A stretch of 64,000 nucleotides of DNA from Aneurinibacillus tyrosinisolvens (lineage in GTDB: Bacteria > Bacillota > Bacilli > Aneurinibacillales > Aneurinibacillaceae): NCBI RefSeq assembly GCF_001015055.1, contig NZ_BBWZ01000021.1, positions 1-64,000 of the forward strand. Reading direction: 5' to 3'. Below, piece by piece: positions 19,572 to 29,216 of this stretch. The number at the start of each line of letters is the position of its first letter. Positions within the stretch are counted from its first letter, which is position 1. Below the pieces are notes generated by a model that had not been told where the DNA came from, made no database searches, and saw only the letters and a program-made list of their open reading frames with translations. The position numbers and the translations under genes were made by a program.

Positions 19572-19802
19572 TTACTTCGTTATACTCTTTCCTTTTAACC
19601 AGAGATACCCCACATAGGTCCCTGCCAGGCCAGAAACAACACCGGTTAACACGACTGGCAGCGGCTGGTACGGACCGTTAAATGCAGCCATCATAATGCC
19701 GAGCGTAGCGATCATGCCAACCCATATGTTCATAGAAAAACGAGAGAGTCCTGCCGCCAATGCAAAAGGAACAAGCAAGGCAACGATAATCTTACCAATC
19801 AC
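19572..19802 (-). CDS. csbA: CsbA family small membrane protein
   Basis: A 76-residue protein with two to three hydrophobic segments, equal in length to B. subtilis CsbA (DUF2198). In B. subtilis csbA is controlled by the general-stress sigma factor and lies next to uvrBA, as here apart from the inserted accessory patch. The function is unknown. Its start overlaps the minJ stop by four bases (ATGA), which suggests co-translation with minJ; I saw no separate stress promoter. Confidence 0.8.
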   Translation of the reverse strand: MIGKIIVALLVPFALAAGLSRFSMNIWVGMIATLGIMMAAFNGPYQPLPVVLTGVVSGLAGTYVGYLWLKGKSITK

Positions 19803-21115
19803 AACGTAACATCCTTTCCCTGCCCGGTTTCTACCGGGTCTCCCTGTGATAACTTATCTATCTCTATTTTTGAGTGAAACAAGTCAAACCACTGTCCCTT
19901 TACGTATCCTGTTGTCCGCGCATCCGACGCCGCCACGATGCCAAGCTGATGATGATCGCCCTGGTAAAGCGAGCGCTGCACATATTTCACGTGGCCTTCC
20001 CGGTTTATGACTTCCATTTTGCAGAAAGCGGATTGCTGCTGCAGCGCCGGATAAATATCTTCGATGGCGTTGACATCATTTCCGTTCACTCTCGTGATAA
20101 TATCGCCGGTAACAATCTCCATCTCATCCGCAGGACTGCCCGGTATAACCGCAAGCACGCGCACACCTTTATTCAGCTTTACGTAGAAGGGGACTGCCGT
20201 CCGCTGCTTCAGCTTGCTGTACAGCCTCATCCATTCGGGAGCCGTAAGCGCAACAATAGAGGCAAGGAGTCCGGCCAGCATCCAGTATTTCGCCGCATAA
20301 GCGAGCAGCAGCAGTCCAATTCCATACAGGAATACCGGTTTCGCAGCCCGCCTGACCTTCTCCTGCGGGACCGAAGAGACGGCCAGATCGGTATAGGAGA
20401 TGGCCGCCGGAAAAGGCAGCAGGCCGAGCGCGGCTGTCCCCCCATAAAACCACGGCCACCAGGAAGACAAAGCGGCAAGCTCATACCTTCCTGCCGGCTC
20501 TCCGGAAAATAATAAAACAAGGGGAAAAAACCAAAATTTCCGTATCTGATAAGCCCCGATAATCTGCCCTCTTTTCCCGGCGACGAACGCAGGAGAGAAT
20601 CCCTGCTCAGCTGAACGGCGCAGCAGGACTCCCTCCACCAGGTGAAGAACCGCAACAAGGGCGAGAAGCGAAGGGGCATGGATCGAACGGAGCCACTCTG
20701 CTGCCTGGAACAAGAAGCCGGATGATTCACCGGCGGGAATGAAACGGGCAATAAAAGATAAAATGCCGAGCAGGCCAGCCGCATAAGAAGCACTGAGAAA
20801 ACGTGACTGGAACAAGGCAAGCACAGCGCTTACAATCCACAGTGCTGCCACGTCAACCGAAGAGAGGGCAACGCCCAGCACAAGCAAAAAGATAGAGGCA
20901 GCCAGCCCCCCGGCAGCACCGTACCCGAGTGCCAGAAGGGTTTCCCTCCCGGGTGAAGTAATGCGTACATGAAACAGGCGCCGCTCCGTTATAACGAGCC
21001 TGCGATACTGCAGGAAAATAAAAAACAGAAAAAGATAGAAAACAGGGCTCAAAAAGAACTGGGGTATTTGTTTAAGAAAGTCAATGAGAAAAGCGAACCA
21101 AAAATCCACTTGCAA
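19799..21115 (-). CDS. minJ: PDZ-domain membrane protein MinJ-like, division-site topology factor
   Basis: 438 residues. The N-terminal about 300 residues hold some eight hydrophobic spans; residues about 325-405 form a PDZ domain (LNKGVRVLAVIPGSPADEM, IVTGDIITRVNGNDV). In B. subtilis MinJ bridges DivIVA to MinD at poles and septa, and the gene lies next to ctpB, as here. The combination of architecture and position supports the name. A terminator separates it from ctpB, so it has its own transcript together with csbA. Confidence 0.82.
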   Translation of the reverse strand: MQVDFWFAFLIDFLKQIPQFFLSPVFYLFLFFIFLQYRRLVITERRLFHVRITSPGRETLLALGYGAAGGLAASIFLLVLGVALSSVDVAALWIVSAVLALFQSRFLSASYAAGLLGILSFIARFIPAGESSGFLFQAAEWLRSIHAPSLLALVAVLHLVEGVLLRRSAEQGFSPAFVAGKRGQIIGAYQIRKFWFFPLVLLFSGEPAGRYELAALSSWWPWFYGGTAALGLLPFPAAISYTDLAVSSVPQEKVRRAAKPVFLYGIGLLLLAYAAKYWMLAGLLASIVALTAPEWMRLYSKLKQRTAVPFYVKLNKGVRVLAVIPGSPADEMEIVTGDIITRVNGNDVNAIEDIYPALQQQSAFCKMEVINREGHVKYVQRSLYQGDHHQLGIVAASDARTTGYVKGQWFDLFHSKIEIDKLSQGDPVETGQGKDVTL

Positions 21116-21130
21116 GCCCTCCAGGTGTTA

Positions 21131-21163
21131 TAAAAAATAACCACGGCTTTTACCGCCGTGGTT
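21131..21163 (-). terminator. Terminator of ctpB
   Basis: AACCACGGC and GCCGTGGTT, a 9-bp stem followed by ATTTTTTA on the minus strand. It falls between ctpB and minJ. Confidence 0.8.
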
Positions 21164-21203
21164 TTATGATTCTACATACTCAGGCCGAATCCCTGCCTGG
21201 TTT

Positions 21204-22667
21204 TTATTTTGCCTCGTTCTTTAGCACGTCAACTGCGGTCTGCAGCTGAATATCATTTTTCTTGTCTTTGATTCGTTTAATGAGCTCCTCCTGCAGCAGG
21301 GCGGCTGTTTTCTTATCCACTTTTCCCGTTGCCGGAAGCTGATGATGGCCCTGGAACGTTTTGACCGCTGTTTCTGTACGGCTGTCAAAATATCCATCCT
21401 GTCTGCCCGGATTCGAGCCAATTCCGTTTAAAATCAGCTGTAGGTTTTTCACTTCCGGACTGTTCATGTCTTTTGCCAGCTCTTTGCTGTCAGGTATTGC
21501 GGTTGCCTTAAAGTAAGCAGGCTGCTCTACCTTCACATCCGGTGTTATCCCTTTTTTATGGATCCAATTGCCGTCCGGTGTCAGCCATTTCGCAATGGTG
21601 ATTTTCAGCTGGCTGTCATCTTCTAGCGGAAGCGTATTTTGCACCGTTCCCTTACCAAAGCTTTGCGTACCGACTACTTTATAGCCGTTTTCCTTGAGCC
21701 CGGCGGCAAGAATTTCAGAAGCGCTCGCGCTTCCCTTGTCGGCGAGAACGACGATTGGATATTTCGCTTTGCCCATCTCGGAACGGAACACTTCCTTCTT
21801 CCCGTCCCCGTACTGAACCTGGAGAATAACCCCTTTGTTCGGAACGAGCTGGTTTGCGATGTCAACGACCGAGTTCAACAATCCGCCGGGATTTCCGCGA
21901 ACGTCCACGATTAATCCACTGATTTGCTTAGCCTCAAGCTTCTTTAGTTCATTCTTAAAGTGACGGGCGGTATTTTCCGAGAACTGGGTGATTTCCAATT
22001 TCCCGTACGTCTTCCCGTCCTTCGTAATCGTTTCTCCGTACACTGTCTCAATCGGGATATCATCCCGGACAACGACGACTTTCATCGGTTCCGTTGTACC
22101 CGCCCGCACGATTTCAAGCTCGGCCTTCGTTCCTTTTGGCCCGCGAATCTTCATGACGGCATCCGAGAGACTGAGCCCTTCGAGGCTTTTGCCGTTTACT
22201 TTGAGAATCTGGTCCTCCGGGTGTAACCCGGCCTTTTCAGCCGGTGACCCTTTAAATGGAGAAACAATCGTTACCTTCTCGTTCTTGAACGTTACTTCGG
22301 CTCCGATTCCTTCAAATGTTGATTGTAAGGAAGAGTTAAAGTCTTTCGTGTCTTTCTGGTTCATATAGCTGGAGAACGGATCATCGAGCGTCTTCACCAT
22401 TCCCTCTATGGCCCCGTCAACTAATTGTACCTTTTGCTTCTTTTCCAATGCCGAGTTCTGAATTAATTGATAGGCTTCGTACACCTTGCCCAGTTCACCA
22501 TTCGCGCCCTGTCCGGAGCTGCCTGCATTTTGCACGGCATAAGGAGCAGCCACATGGGAGCTTCCCCACGCCTGTCCGATATAATTGTTTGCAGTGAACG
22601 TTATGATACTGCCAGAGACAAGCGACAGGATAAGTAAGACAATAAGCGTACGACGTTTAATATACAA
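21204..22667 (-). CDS. ctpB: S41 carboxy-terminal processing protease
   Basis: A 487-residue exported protease. One N-terminal membrane anchor (residues 8-25) is followed by a PDZ domain at about 115-200 and the S41 protease domain. The catalytic dyad is inferred as Ser315 in KGSASASE and Lys339 in FGKGTVQ, with Gln343 behind it. A peptidoglycan-binding domain fills about 405-475 (GSNPGRQDGYFDSRTETAV). In B. subtilis CtpB acts in the forespore signal to sigma-K by cutting SpoIVFA, so it suggests sporulation. It follows the M23 gene. Confidence 0.92.
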   Translation of the reverse strand: MYIKRRTLIVLLILSLVSGSIITFTANNYIGQAWGSSHVAAPYAVQNAGSSGQGANGELGKVYEAYQLIQNSALEKKQKVQLVDGAIEGMVKTLDDPFSSYMNQKDTKDFNSSLQSTFEGIGAEVTFKNEKVTIVSPFKGSPAEKAGLHPEDQILKVNGKSLEGLSLSDAVMKIRGPKGTKAELEIVRAGTTEPMKVVVVRDDIPIETVYGETITKDGKTYGKLEITQFSENTARHFKNELKKLEAKQISGLIVDVRGNPGGLLNSVVDIANQLVPNKGVILQVQYGDGKKEVFRSEMGKAKYPIVVLADKGSASASEILAAGLKENGYKVVGTQSFGKGTVQNTLPLEDDSQLKITIAKWLTPDGNWIHKKGITPDVKVEQPAYFKATAIPDSKELAKDMNSPEVKNLQLILNGIGSNPGRQDGYFDSRTETAVKTFQGHHQLPATGKVDKKTAALLQEELIKRIKDKKNDIQLQTAVDVLKNEAK

Positions 22668-22749
22668 TCAAGAGCACCACCTTTAAGCATATCCGATTTA
22701 CTATTAGTATACGGCAAATATACGAATCCTATATCCACCCACGATGAAA

Positions 22750-23964
22750 TTAATTGAAATACGCCATCGGATCTACTTTTGTCCCGTTCTGAATGACGGT
22801 AAGATGCAAGTGTGGCCCGGTAGAACGACCCGTGGAACCGACTTCCGCAATTACCTGGCCCGCCGTTACTTGCTGGCCTTCTTTTACAAGAATACCGCCG
22901 TTGCGGATATGTCCGTACAGCGTGCTCAGCCCGTTCCCGTGATAAATAACGACCGCGTTGCCGTACCCGTTCATATAACCGGCTGATGCAACCGTCCCGG
23001 CGGCTACCGCGTGAATCGGCGTGCCCTGCGGTGCGGCAAAATCCGTACCGTCATGGAACTTCTTATAATGCAAAATCGGGTGAATGCGGTAGCCGAAAAC
23101 GGAAGAAATGCGGGCACCGGCTACAGGCCAGTAAAATGCGCCGCCGGAATGAACAGCCGGCGGTGTCCAGCTTGTGTCACCTGGATTTGAAGCATGGCGT
23201 TGCGCTTCGAGTCTCCGTTTTTCCTCAATCTTCTGCTGAAGTTCATTCACGAGCGCAAGAGATGCCTGTTCCTGGTCGTCTTTAATTTCAACCAGGTCGC
23301 CCTCTTTCGCCTCAAGCTCTTTTAAGATGCGTTCCTTCTCCTGCTTCTGTTTCTCAAGCTCCTGGGAAAGGGCCAGCGTTTCCGCCTGCATTCTCTTTAA
23401 ATTTGCCAGATTTGTTTCAATCTCTTTTTTCTTCTGTTCAATAATATCGCGATCACGTTTATTGTCTTCCAAAATCGTAACATCCTGATCGACAATCGAT
23501 TTCACCGCATCTAACCGGTCCAGAAAGTCTGCAAAATCCTTTGATCCGAGCAGCACTTCCAAATAAGAAATATCCCCTGCTTCATAAATCGCGGACACAC
23601 GCGTTTTTAGAAGTGTATCGCGCTTCTCCACACGCTCAATCGCCGCCTGGAGGTCTTTGGCGGCCTCTTCCGCCTGTCCGGTTGTCATCTTAATACTGCG
23701 GTTCAGCTCATCTATCTTTCCTTGCGTTTCATTCATTTTCAAGTCAATGCTCATGATGTCTTCCTGCGTGTCCTGCTGTTGAGCCTGCACGCTGGCAATT
23801 TGCTTGTCAATCTCATTCACCTTAATTTTCGCCGCCTGGCTTTGCTGCTGAATCTGGCTGATTTGCTTTTTTACTTCAGCTACTTTATTTGCATAACCGG
23901 TGACAGGGCTCAATGTTGTTAACAGTACTGCTGTTGCCAGCGGAATCAGGAACTTCTTCGTCAT
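22750..23964 (-). CDS. EnvC-like M23 murein hydrolase activator
   Basis: A secreted protein of about 404 residues from the ATG at 23964, which GGGGAGG precedes; longer in-frame openings lack a site. A signal peptide ends near TGYA. Two long coiled-coil arms cover about residues 30-240 (heptads rich in Gln, Glu and Lys). The C-terminal M23 (LytM) domain has HDGTDFAAPQG, YGHI and the metal motif HLH (GPHLHLTV), so the zinc ligands seem complete and it may be an active endopeptidase. It lies 53 bases after ftsX, which implies control by FtsEX. Confidence 0.9.
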   Translation of the reverse strand: MTKKFLIPLATAVLLTTLSPVTGYANKVAEVKKQISQIQQQSQAAKIKVNEIDKQIASVQAQQQDTQEDIMSIDLKMNETQGKIDELNRSIKMTTGQAEEAAKDLQAAIERVEKRDTLLKTRVSAIYEAGDISYLEVLLGSKDFADFLDRLDAVKSIVDQDVTILEDNKRDRDIIEQKKKEIETNLANLKRMQAETLALSQELEKQKQEKERILKELEAKEGDLVEIKDDQEQASLALVNELQQKIEEKRRLEAQRHASNPGDTSWTPPAVHSGGAFYWPVAGARISSVFGYRIHPILHYKKFHDGTDFAAPQGTPIHAVAAGTVASAGYMNGYGNAVVIYHGNGLSTLYGHIRNGGILVKEGQQVTAGQVIAEVGSTGRSTGPHLHLTVIQNGTKVDPMAYFN

Positions 23965-24017
23965 CATTTCCTCCCCATAAACCAACTCTATTTTTATTTG
24001 CTAGAAATCTTAGCCTC

Positions 24018-24908
24018 TTACACACGCAGGAAACGCCGAACAGACATCATACTTCCCCATATCCCGATGAACGCTCCAATTCCGAGCAAAATGAAAGAGA
24101 TCTGAAAAGCGAGCGGATACAGTGGGAGCAGTTCAACAATAATCGCGAGCTTTCTTTTTACGAAAGTGGTTAAAGAACTGTAGCCGACAATGAGAATAAT
24201 AATAGGAATCAGAGAGCCGAGAATGCCCATCAGAGCTCCTTCAATAAAGAAAGGCCAGCGGATAAACCCGTTTGTCGCTCCAACAAGCTTCATAATCTCA
24301 ATCTCACGGCGCCGCGCGACAATTGTTAACCGAATGGTGTTAGCGATGAGAAACATCGCAGTAAATCCGAGCGCAACAATAAAGGCAGCAATGACTATCC
24401 GTACCGTATCGGTGACGGCAAACAGCTTATTGGTCGTTTGCTCCTGGTAATTCACTGCCTTCACATTTTCAATCGGCTGAATTTTCTTGGCCAACATTCC
24501 CGTTTCCTGCGGTGTTTTCGCTTTTACAATGAGAACATTCGGCAGCGGATTTTCCTTCTCCAAGCCTTTGAACAAGGAGCCTTTGTCACCAAAGCTCTCC
24601 TGCATTTTTTTCAGTCCTTCTTCCTTTGTGACAAATGTAACTTGTGCCACTTCAGGAAACTGCCTGATTTTGGCTTCCACTTGTTTGGCCACAGCCCTGT
24701 CGGCGGTAACATCAAACGAAACCTTGATTTCGACCTGCTTTTCCACCGTTGCTACGATATGCTGGATGTTCATTGCAAGCAGAAGAAAGACGCCGAGAAT
24801 AAGAAGGGTAATCGTTACGGCACTAATCGAGGCGAACGTCATCCAGCCGTTCCGTCCGATGTTTTTAAACCCTTCACGGATATGCCGGCCCAGTGTACTA
24901 GTCTTCAT
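24018..24908 (-). CDS. ftsX: Cell-division ABC transporter permease FtsX
   Basis: FtsX spans the membrane four times and passes ATP hydrolysis by FtsE to a periplasmic or wall-side hydrolase activator. Spans are at about residues 25-47, 165-190, 215-240 and 265-290 with a large outer loop after the first. I start at ATG 24908 ([15 protein letters not shown]), the family N-terminus, so it overlaps ftsE by 11 bases. Length about 296 residues. In B. subtilis FtsEX controls CwlO and sporulation timing; here the adjacent M23 protein is the obvious partner. Confidence 0.95.
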   Translation of the reverse strand: MKTSTLGRHIREGFKNIGRNGWMTFASISAVTITLLILGVFLLLAMNIQHIVATVEKQVEIKVSFDVTADRAVAKQVEAKIRQFPEVAQVTFVTKEEGLKKMQESFGDKGSLFKGLEKENPLPNVLIVKAKTPQETGMLAKKIQPIENVKAVNYQEQTTNKLFAVTDTVRIVIAAFIVALGFTAMFLIANTIRLTIVARRREIEIMKLVGATNGFIRWPFFIEGALMGILGSLIPIIILIVGYSSLTTFVKRKLAIIVELLPLYPLAFQISFILLGIGAFIGIWGSMMSVRRFLRV

Positions 24909-25584
24909 ATCCGTATTCCCCCTTCTGCTCATCGCGGACAATACGGCCTGCTTCTATGGCAATCACGCGCTTGCGCATGCTGTTTACAACGTCTCTATTG
25001 TGGGTCGCCATGATAATCGTTGTGCCGCGGCGGTTAATGTCATGAAGGATGCTCATAATTTCATTCGATGTTTCCGGGTCAAGGTTCCCCGTCGGCTCAT
25101 CGGCGATAATCATGTCCGGATTATTCACAATCGCGCGGGCAATCGCCACCCGCTGCTGCTCTCCCCCGGACAATTCATCCGGCAGGGAACGGACCTTGTG
25201 TTTAAGGCGCACCATATCCAATACTTCCATGACACGCGATTTGATAACTTTCTTCGGAGCTTCGATAACTTCCATCGCGAAGGCAACGTTCTCGTATACA
25301 CTCAATCGGGGAAGCAGTTTAAAGTCCTGAAACACAACGCCGATTTTCCGGCGCAAATAAGGGATTTGCCGTTCTTTCAAGCGGCTTAGTTGAAAGGTAT
25401 TCAGGACGATTTGTCCCTTCGTCGCTTTCTCTTCCCGGTACATAAGTTTAATGAAGGTGGATTTCCCTGCCCCACTCGGCCCGACTACATAGACAAATTC
25501 GCCGTCTTTAATCCGCACATCAATTCCCTGCAATGCGACGGTGCCGTTCGGATAGGTTTTCCATACATCTTGCATTTCTATCAA
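24898..25584 (-). CDS. ftsE: Cell-division ATP-binding protein FtsE
   Basis: The ATPase of FtsEX. Walker [11 protein letters not shown], signature [14 protein letters not shown] and Walker [10 protein letters not shown] are all intact. I start at TTG 25584 so that the protein opens [14 protein letters not shown], as in family members; the sequence GGTGAT a few bases upstream can pair with 16S rRNA, and the longer frame to 25638 runs into the promoter. About 228 residues. Confidence 0.95.
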   Translation of the reverse strand: MIEMQDVWKTYPNGTVALQGIDVRIKDGEFVYVVGPSGAGKSTFIKLMYREEKATKGQIVLNTFQLSRLKERQIPYLRRKIGVVFQDFKLLPRLSVYENVAFAMEVIEAPKKVIKSRVMEVLDMVRLKHKVRSLPDELSGGEQQRVAIARAIVNNPDMIIADEPTGNLDPETSNEIMSILHDINRRGTTIIMATHNRDVVNSMRKRVIAIEAGRIVRDEQKGEYGYED

Positions 25585-25659
25585 AAATATCACCCAAACT
25601 ACATTTATTTTCCAGTATTTCCTCGGAAATGACAGCATTCAACAGCAAACACCTCTACT

Positions 25660-25668
25660 ATTATACCA
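25660..25668 (-). promoter_or_regulatory. Extended -10 promoter of ftsEX
   Basis: The minus strand reads ATGGTATAAT, a TGnTATAAT extended -10 element, about 75 bases before ftsE. No clear -35 box is present, which an extended -10 can tolerate. Confidence 0.5.
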
Positions 25669-25722
25669 TTTGTCGAGTAAAACGCATGAACAATTGCACA
25701 TTATTTTCGACAATTTTTATGG

Positions 25723-25759
25723 AAAAAAGGCCATCTCCTCCTGATTAGGAGAGATGGCC
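25723..25759 (-). terminator. Terminator of argGH
   Basis: GGCCATCTC and GAGATGGCC, a 9-bp stem followed by six T on the minus strand, about 50 bases past argH. Confidence 0.85.
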
Positions 25760-25807
25760 TTAGATATCGTCTTGAATGCTCTTCTATACGAGAAATCGTT
25801 CCTGTTT

Positions 25808-27232
25808 TTAAATAAGCGATACATCGATTTTGCTATAATGGTTCTCTACCCAGAGCTGGCTGGATTTCAGTTGCGTTTCCGCCTGGGCCAGCTGGATTTC
25901 CACCTGGTTTTTCGCAGTGCCTCCGAGTACATTCCTTGCATTTACGACCTGGCGCGGATCGAGCGCCGCGTAAATATCCTCTTCAAAAAGCGGCGAGAAC
26001 TGCTTATACTCTTCTATCGTTAAATCAAGCAAATATTTGCCCTGTTCAATAGAGTAGAGTACGCTCTTCCCTACAACTTCATGGGCCTGGCGGAACGGCA
26101 TGCCTTTTCCGACCAGGTAGTCCGCAAGATCGGTTGCGTTAGAGAAGTCTTCCGCCACCGCCTGGCGCATGTTTTCTTTCTTCACTTTCATGGTGCGAAT
26201 CATTGGCGCAAACAGGGAGAGCGCTCCATGAAGGGTAGCAACCGTATCGAACATGCCTTCCTTATCCTCCTGCATATCCTTGTTGTAGGCGAGCGGGAGG
26301 CCTTTTAACACCGTAAGCATGCCGATTAAATTTCCGTACACACGGCCCGTTTTCCCGCGCACGAGTTCCGCCACATCCGGGTTTTTCTTCTGCGGCATAA
26401 TGCTTGAGCCGGTACAGAAGGCATCATCCAGCTCAACAAAGTTAAACTCATTGCTCATCCAGAGAATCATTTCCTCACTGAGGCGCGACAGGTGCGCCAT
26501 GAGCAGAGAAGCATGGGAAAGGAATTCAATAATAAAGTCACGGTCGCTTACCGCGTCCATGCTGTTTGTATAAACTGCATCGAATTTCAGCAGTTCAGCA
26601 ACAAATTCCCGGTCAATCGGAAACGTTGTACCGGCGAGCGCCCCCGCTCCGAGCGGCAGGACATTAATCCGCTTCCAGCTGTCCATCAGCCTCTCCGCAT
26701 CGCGCTGCAGCATCGAGTAATAGGCCATCAGGTGGTGCGCAAACAGCACCGGCTGGGCACGCTGAAGGTGCGTATAGCCGGGCAGAATCGTGTCCGTATT
26801 CGCCTTCGCCTGTTCCAGAAGCGCTTCCTGCACCTTCACCGTCAGATCGATAAGTTCAATGACGCGCGCCCGCAGGTATAAATGCATATCGGTCGCAACC
26901 TGGTCATTCCGGCTTCTTCCGGTGTGGAGCTTGCCGCCGACAGGGCCGACCTCATCCAGCAGCATTTTCTCCACATTCATGTGCACGTCTTCGTTGGCTA
27001 TCGTAAATTCGGCGTCACCGGCCTCGATGCGCGCCGCTACTTTCTTCAGCCCTTCAGCAATGACAGTTGCTTCCTCTTCTCCGATAATGCCGCATTTGCC
27101 TAGCATAGCGACATGCGCGAGACTACCCGTAATGTCTTCCTTCCACAGCTGCTGGTCGAATTGAATCGAGGCTGTATATTCTTCTACGAGTTTATCCGTT
27201 GCTTTGGTAAATCTCCCGCCCCAGAGTTTCAT
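25808..27232 (-). CDS. argH: Argininosuccinate lyase
   Basis: ArgH splits argininosuccinate into arginine and fumarate, the last step of the pathway. The superfamily signature [12 protein letters not shown] with its catalytic loop serine is present, as are TGRSRNDQ and the catalytic histidine region [10 protein letters not shown]. 474 residues, slightly longer than many relatives because of the tail after about residue 455. It overlaps argG by four bases and ends the second arginine unit. Confidence 0.98.
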   Translation of the reverse strand: MKLWGGRFTKATDKLVEEYTASIQFDQQLWKEDITGSLAHVAMLGKCGIIGEEEATVIAEGLKKVAARIEAGDAEFTIANEDVHMNVEKMLLDEVGPVGGKLHTGRSRNDQVATDMHLYLRARVIELIDLTVKVQEALLEQAKANTDTILPGYTHLQRAQPVLFAHHLMAYYSMLQRDAERLMDSWKRINVLPLGAGALAGTTFPIDREFVAELLKFDAVYTNSMDAVSDRDFIIEFLSHASLLMAHLSRLSEEMILWMSNEFNFVELDDAFCTGSSIMPQKKNPDVAELVRGKTGRVYGNLIGMLTVLKGLPLAYNKDMQEDKEGMFDTVATLHGALSLFAPMIRTMKVKKENMRQAVAEDFSNATDLADYLVGKGMPFRQAHEVVGKSVLYSIEQGKYLLDLTIEEYKQFSPLFEEDIYAALDPRQVVNARNVLGGTAKNQVEIQLAQAETQLKSSQLWVENHYSKIDVSLI

Positions 27233-28482
27233 TGCTTAACCGCTTCCTTCTTATCTATTACGACCGCTTTCGGCGTATGATCGAGCTGGTCTTTATTCAC
27301 CTGCACAAACACTTTTGTCTGCATACCCCACAGCTTGACGAATCCAAGCGCGGCCTGGTGGTCAAACGTATCCTCGGTGCCGTATGTCGCAAGCTTCTCA
27401 TCATACAGGGAGGAAGCTGATTTTCTTCCGACAACAATCGCATGGCCTTTAAACAGCTTGACGCGAACCGTTCCGGTTACAAAGCGCTGTGTTTCCTCTA
27501 CAAAAGCTTTTAAAGCGTCTGTAATTGGTGAGAACCAGAGCCCTTCATAAATCACCTGGGAGATTTTTTGTTCAACAATCGGCTTAAACTGTGCTATTTC
27601 ACGCGGCTGTGTTAAAAATTCAAGCTCACGGTGTGCGAGAATGAGCGTCATGGCTGCCGGCGCTTCATATACTTCACGGGATTTGATGCCGACAAGGCGG
27701 TTTTCCACGTGATCGATACGGCCTACCCCGTGCTTGCCCGCAATTTTATTCAACTCAAGGATTAATTCGCTGAGCAGCATCGGCGCCCCGTTTAGTGCAA
27801 CCGGCTTCCCTTGAACGAATTCAATTTCGATTTCTTCCGGTGTGTCCGGTGCATCTGCCAGTTCAACTGTCAGGTCATAAGCGCCTGCCGGCGGTTCATT
27901 CCATGGATTTTCCAGCTCCCCGCACTCGCACGCACGGCCCCATAAGTTCTGGTCGATGCTGAACGGATTATCTAAATCGATTGGAATCGGAATATTATGT
28001 TCCATTGCATATTTAATCTCTTCGTCACGGCTCATGCCCCATTCACGGACAGGAGCGACGATTTTGAGTTCAGGATTGAGCGCTGTAATCGAAACATCGA
28101 AGCGAACCTGGTCGTTTCCTTTCCCTGTACAGCCGTGTGCGATCGCAACTGCGCCTTCTTCTGCGGCAATGTCCACGAGAACCTTCGCAATTAACGGGCG
28201 GGAGAGTGCGGATACAACCGGATATTTTCCCTCATACATTGCGTTGGCTTTCAGCGCCGGAAGTACAAATTCGCTGGCGAACAATTCTTTTGCATCAACT
28301 ACGTATGATTTAATCGCGCCGACCTGGATGGCCTTGTCACGCACGAAATCGAGGTCTTTTCCTTCGCCTACGTCCAGCGCCACCGCGATGACGTCGTAGT
28401 TGTATTTCTCCTGAAGCCACTTAATTGCTACCGATGTATCAAGCCCACCTGAGTAGGCGAGTATAATTTTGTCTTTTGCCAT
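27229..28482 (-). CDS. argG: Argininosuccinate synthase
   Basis: ArgG condenses citrulline and aspartate with ATP. The nucleotide-binding AYSGGLDTS loop starts the protein, and [12 protein letters not shown] with LNPELK form the substrate site. 417 residues, slightly above the usual about 400. It is the first gene of argGH, behind a promoter whose -35 box lies inside an ARG-box-like operator, so arginine repression by an AhrC/ArgR homologue is likely. Confidence 0.98.
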   Translation of the reverse strand: MAKDKIILAYSGGLDTSVAIKWLQEKYNYDVIAVALDVGEGKDLDFVRDKAIQVGAIKSYVVDAKELFASEFVLPALKANAMYEGKYPVVSALSRPLIAKVLVDIAAEEGAVAIAHGCTGKGNDQVRFDVSITALNPELKIVAPVREWGMSRDEEIKYAMEHNIPIPIDLDNPFSIDQNLWGRACECGELENPWNEPPAGAYDLTVELADAPDTPEEIEIEFVQGKPVALNGAPMLLSELILELNKIAGKHGVGRIDHVENRLVGIKSREVYEAPAAMTLILAHRELEFLTQPREIAQFKPIVEQKISQVIYEGLWFSPITDALKAFVEETQRFVTGTVRVKLFKGHAIVVGRKSASSLYDEKLATYGTEDTFDHQAALGFVKLWGMQTKVFVQVNKDQLDHTPKAVVIDKKEAVKQ

Positions 28483-28533
28483 GTTTCTATCCTTCCCTTC
28501 TCCACGTCCAATACTTTGGATTCCTTATGCAAC

Positions 28534-28563
28534 ATTATGCATCTAAACTAATAAAAATTCAAT
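28534..28563 (-). promoter_or_regulatory. argG promoter with overlapping ARG box
   Basis: TTGAAT (28557-28562), a 17-base spacer and CATAAT (28534-28539). The -35 box is part of ATTGAATTTTTATTAG (28548-28563), which fits the ArgR/AhrC pattern TGAATwwwwATTCA except at the last two bases. Confidence 0.7.
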
Positions 28564-28731
28564 AGTTTTTTTAAAAAATAGTCTAAATCAAAATTATGAG
28601 TCCCAAGAAACAGATACTGGAAATTAAAATAAATCTTCCTTCCCGGTACAACAGCTGTATGTTTTCGTTAAAATAAAGAAAAAGCGGGTAATACTACTCT
28701 ATGTACATAGAAGAAAGTAGAGTGAGAACAC

Positions 28732-29202
28732 ATGGTGAAAACAATGGATACCATTTGGCAGGAGACGATGAACCGTCTTCAGAAGAAGATGTCCGGGCCG
28801 AGCTTTGAAACGTGGATCAAAGGATTAACATTGCAGTCATTCGATGAAGCCAATAACCGGATGATCATCGGGGCAGAAAATGAATTTACCCGCCAGTGGA
28901 TCGAAACACGCATGAAAGACCTGCTTGAAGACACCCTGTTCGAGGTAGCAGGAGAACGATACGTACTTGCCTTTACCGTCACAGTAAAAGATTACCTCCG
29001 CTACAGCATGGAACAGCTGCCGCCGAAAGTGGATATGCGGGAGGAAAACGACCGCGCCAGTAGAGAACTGATGGAGCAGGTGCTGGCTGAAATGCAGTCG
29101 CTGAACCAGCGGCTGGACAGAGTGGAAACCCAACTGTTAGACATAAAAAATGACATAAAAAAAATAGCCTCTCCCACAAAAATCCCCCGGCCTGTTAAAT
29201 AG
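28732..29202 (+). CDS. Stand-alone DnaA domain I protein with coiled-coil tail
   Basis: Residues about 6-85 match the N-terminal domain I of the replication initiator DnaA: IWQETMNRLQKKMSGPSFET, ITW-like WIKGL, then NEFTRQWIETRMKDLLED. In DnaA this domain binds DnaA itself, helicase and regulators such as SirA. The AAA+ and DNA-binding domains are missing. Residues about 103-145 form a coiled coil (SRELMEQVLAEMQSLNQRLD) and the end is basic. It could oligomerise and titrate DnaA or a DnaA partner; this is inference. Start at ATG 28732 or 28744 is open. It stands alone, divergent from argG and convergent with argF. Confidence 0.85.
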   Translation: MVKTMDTIWQETMNRLQKKMSGPSFETWIKGLTLQSFDEANNRMIIGAENEFTRQWIETRMKDLLEDTLFEVAGERYVLAFTVTVKDYLRYSMEQLPPKVDMREENDRASRELMEQVLAEMQSLNQRLDRVETQLLDIKNDIKKIASPTKIPRPVK

Positions 29203-29215
29203 CCGGGGGTTCTTT
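29184..29215. terminator. Shared terminator of the DnaA-domain gene and the argC-argF operon
   Basis: CCCCCGGC and GCCGGGGG with a 10-base loop; TTCTTT follows on plus and ATTTTTG on minus. The stop codon of the DnaA-domain gene (29200-29202) lies in the hairpin. Confidence 0.8.
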
Positions 29216-29216
29216 C

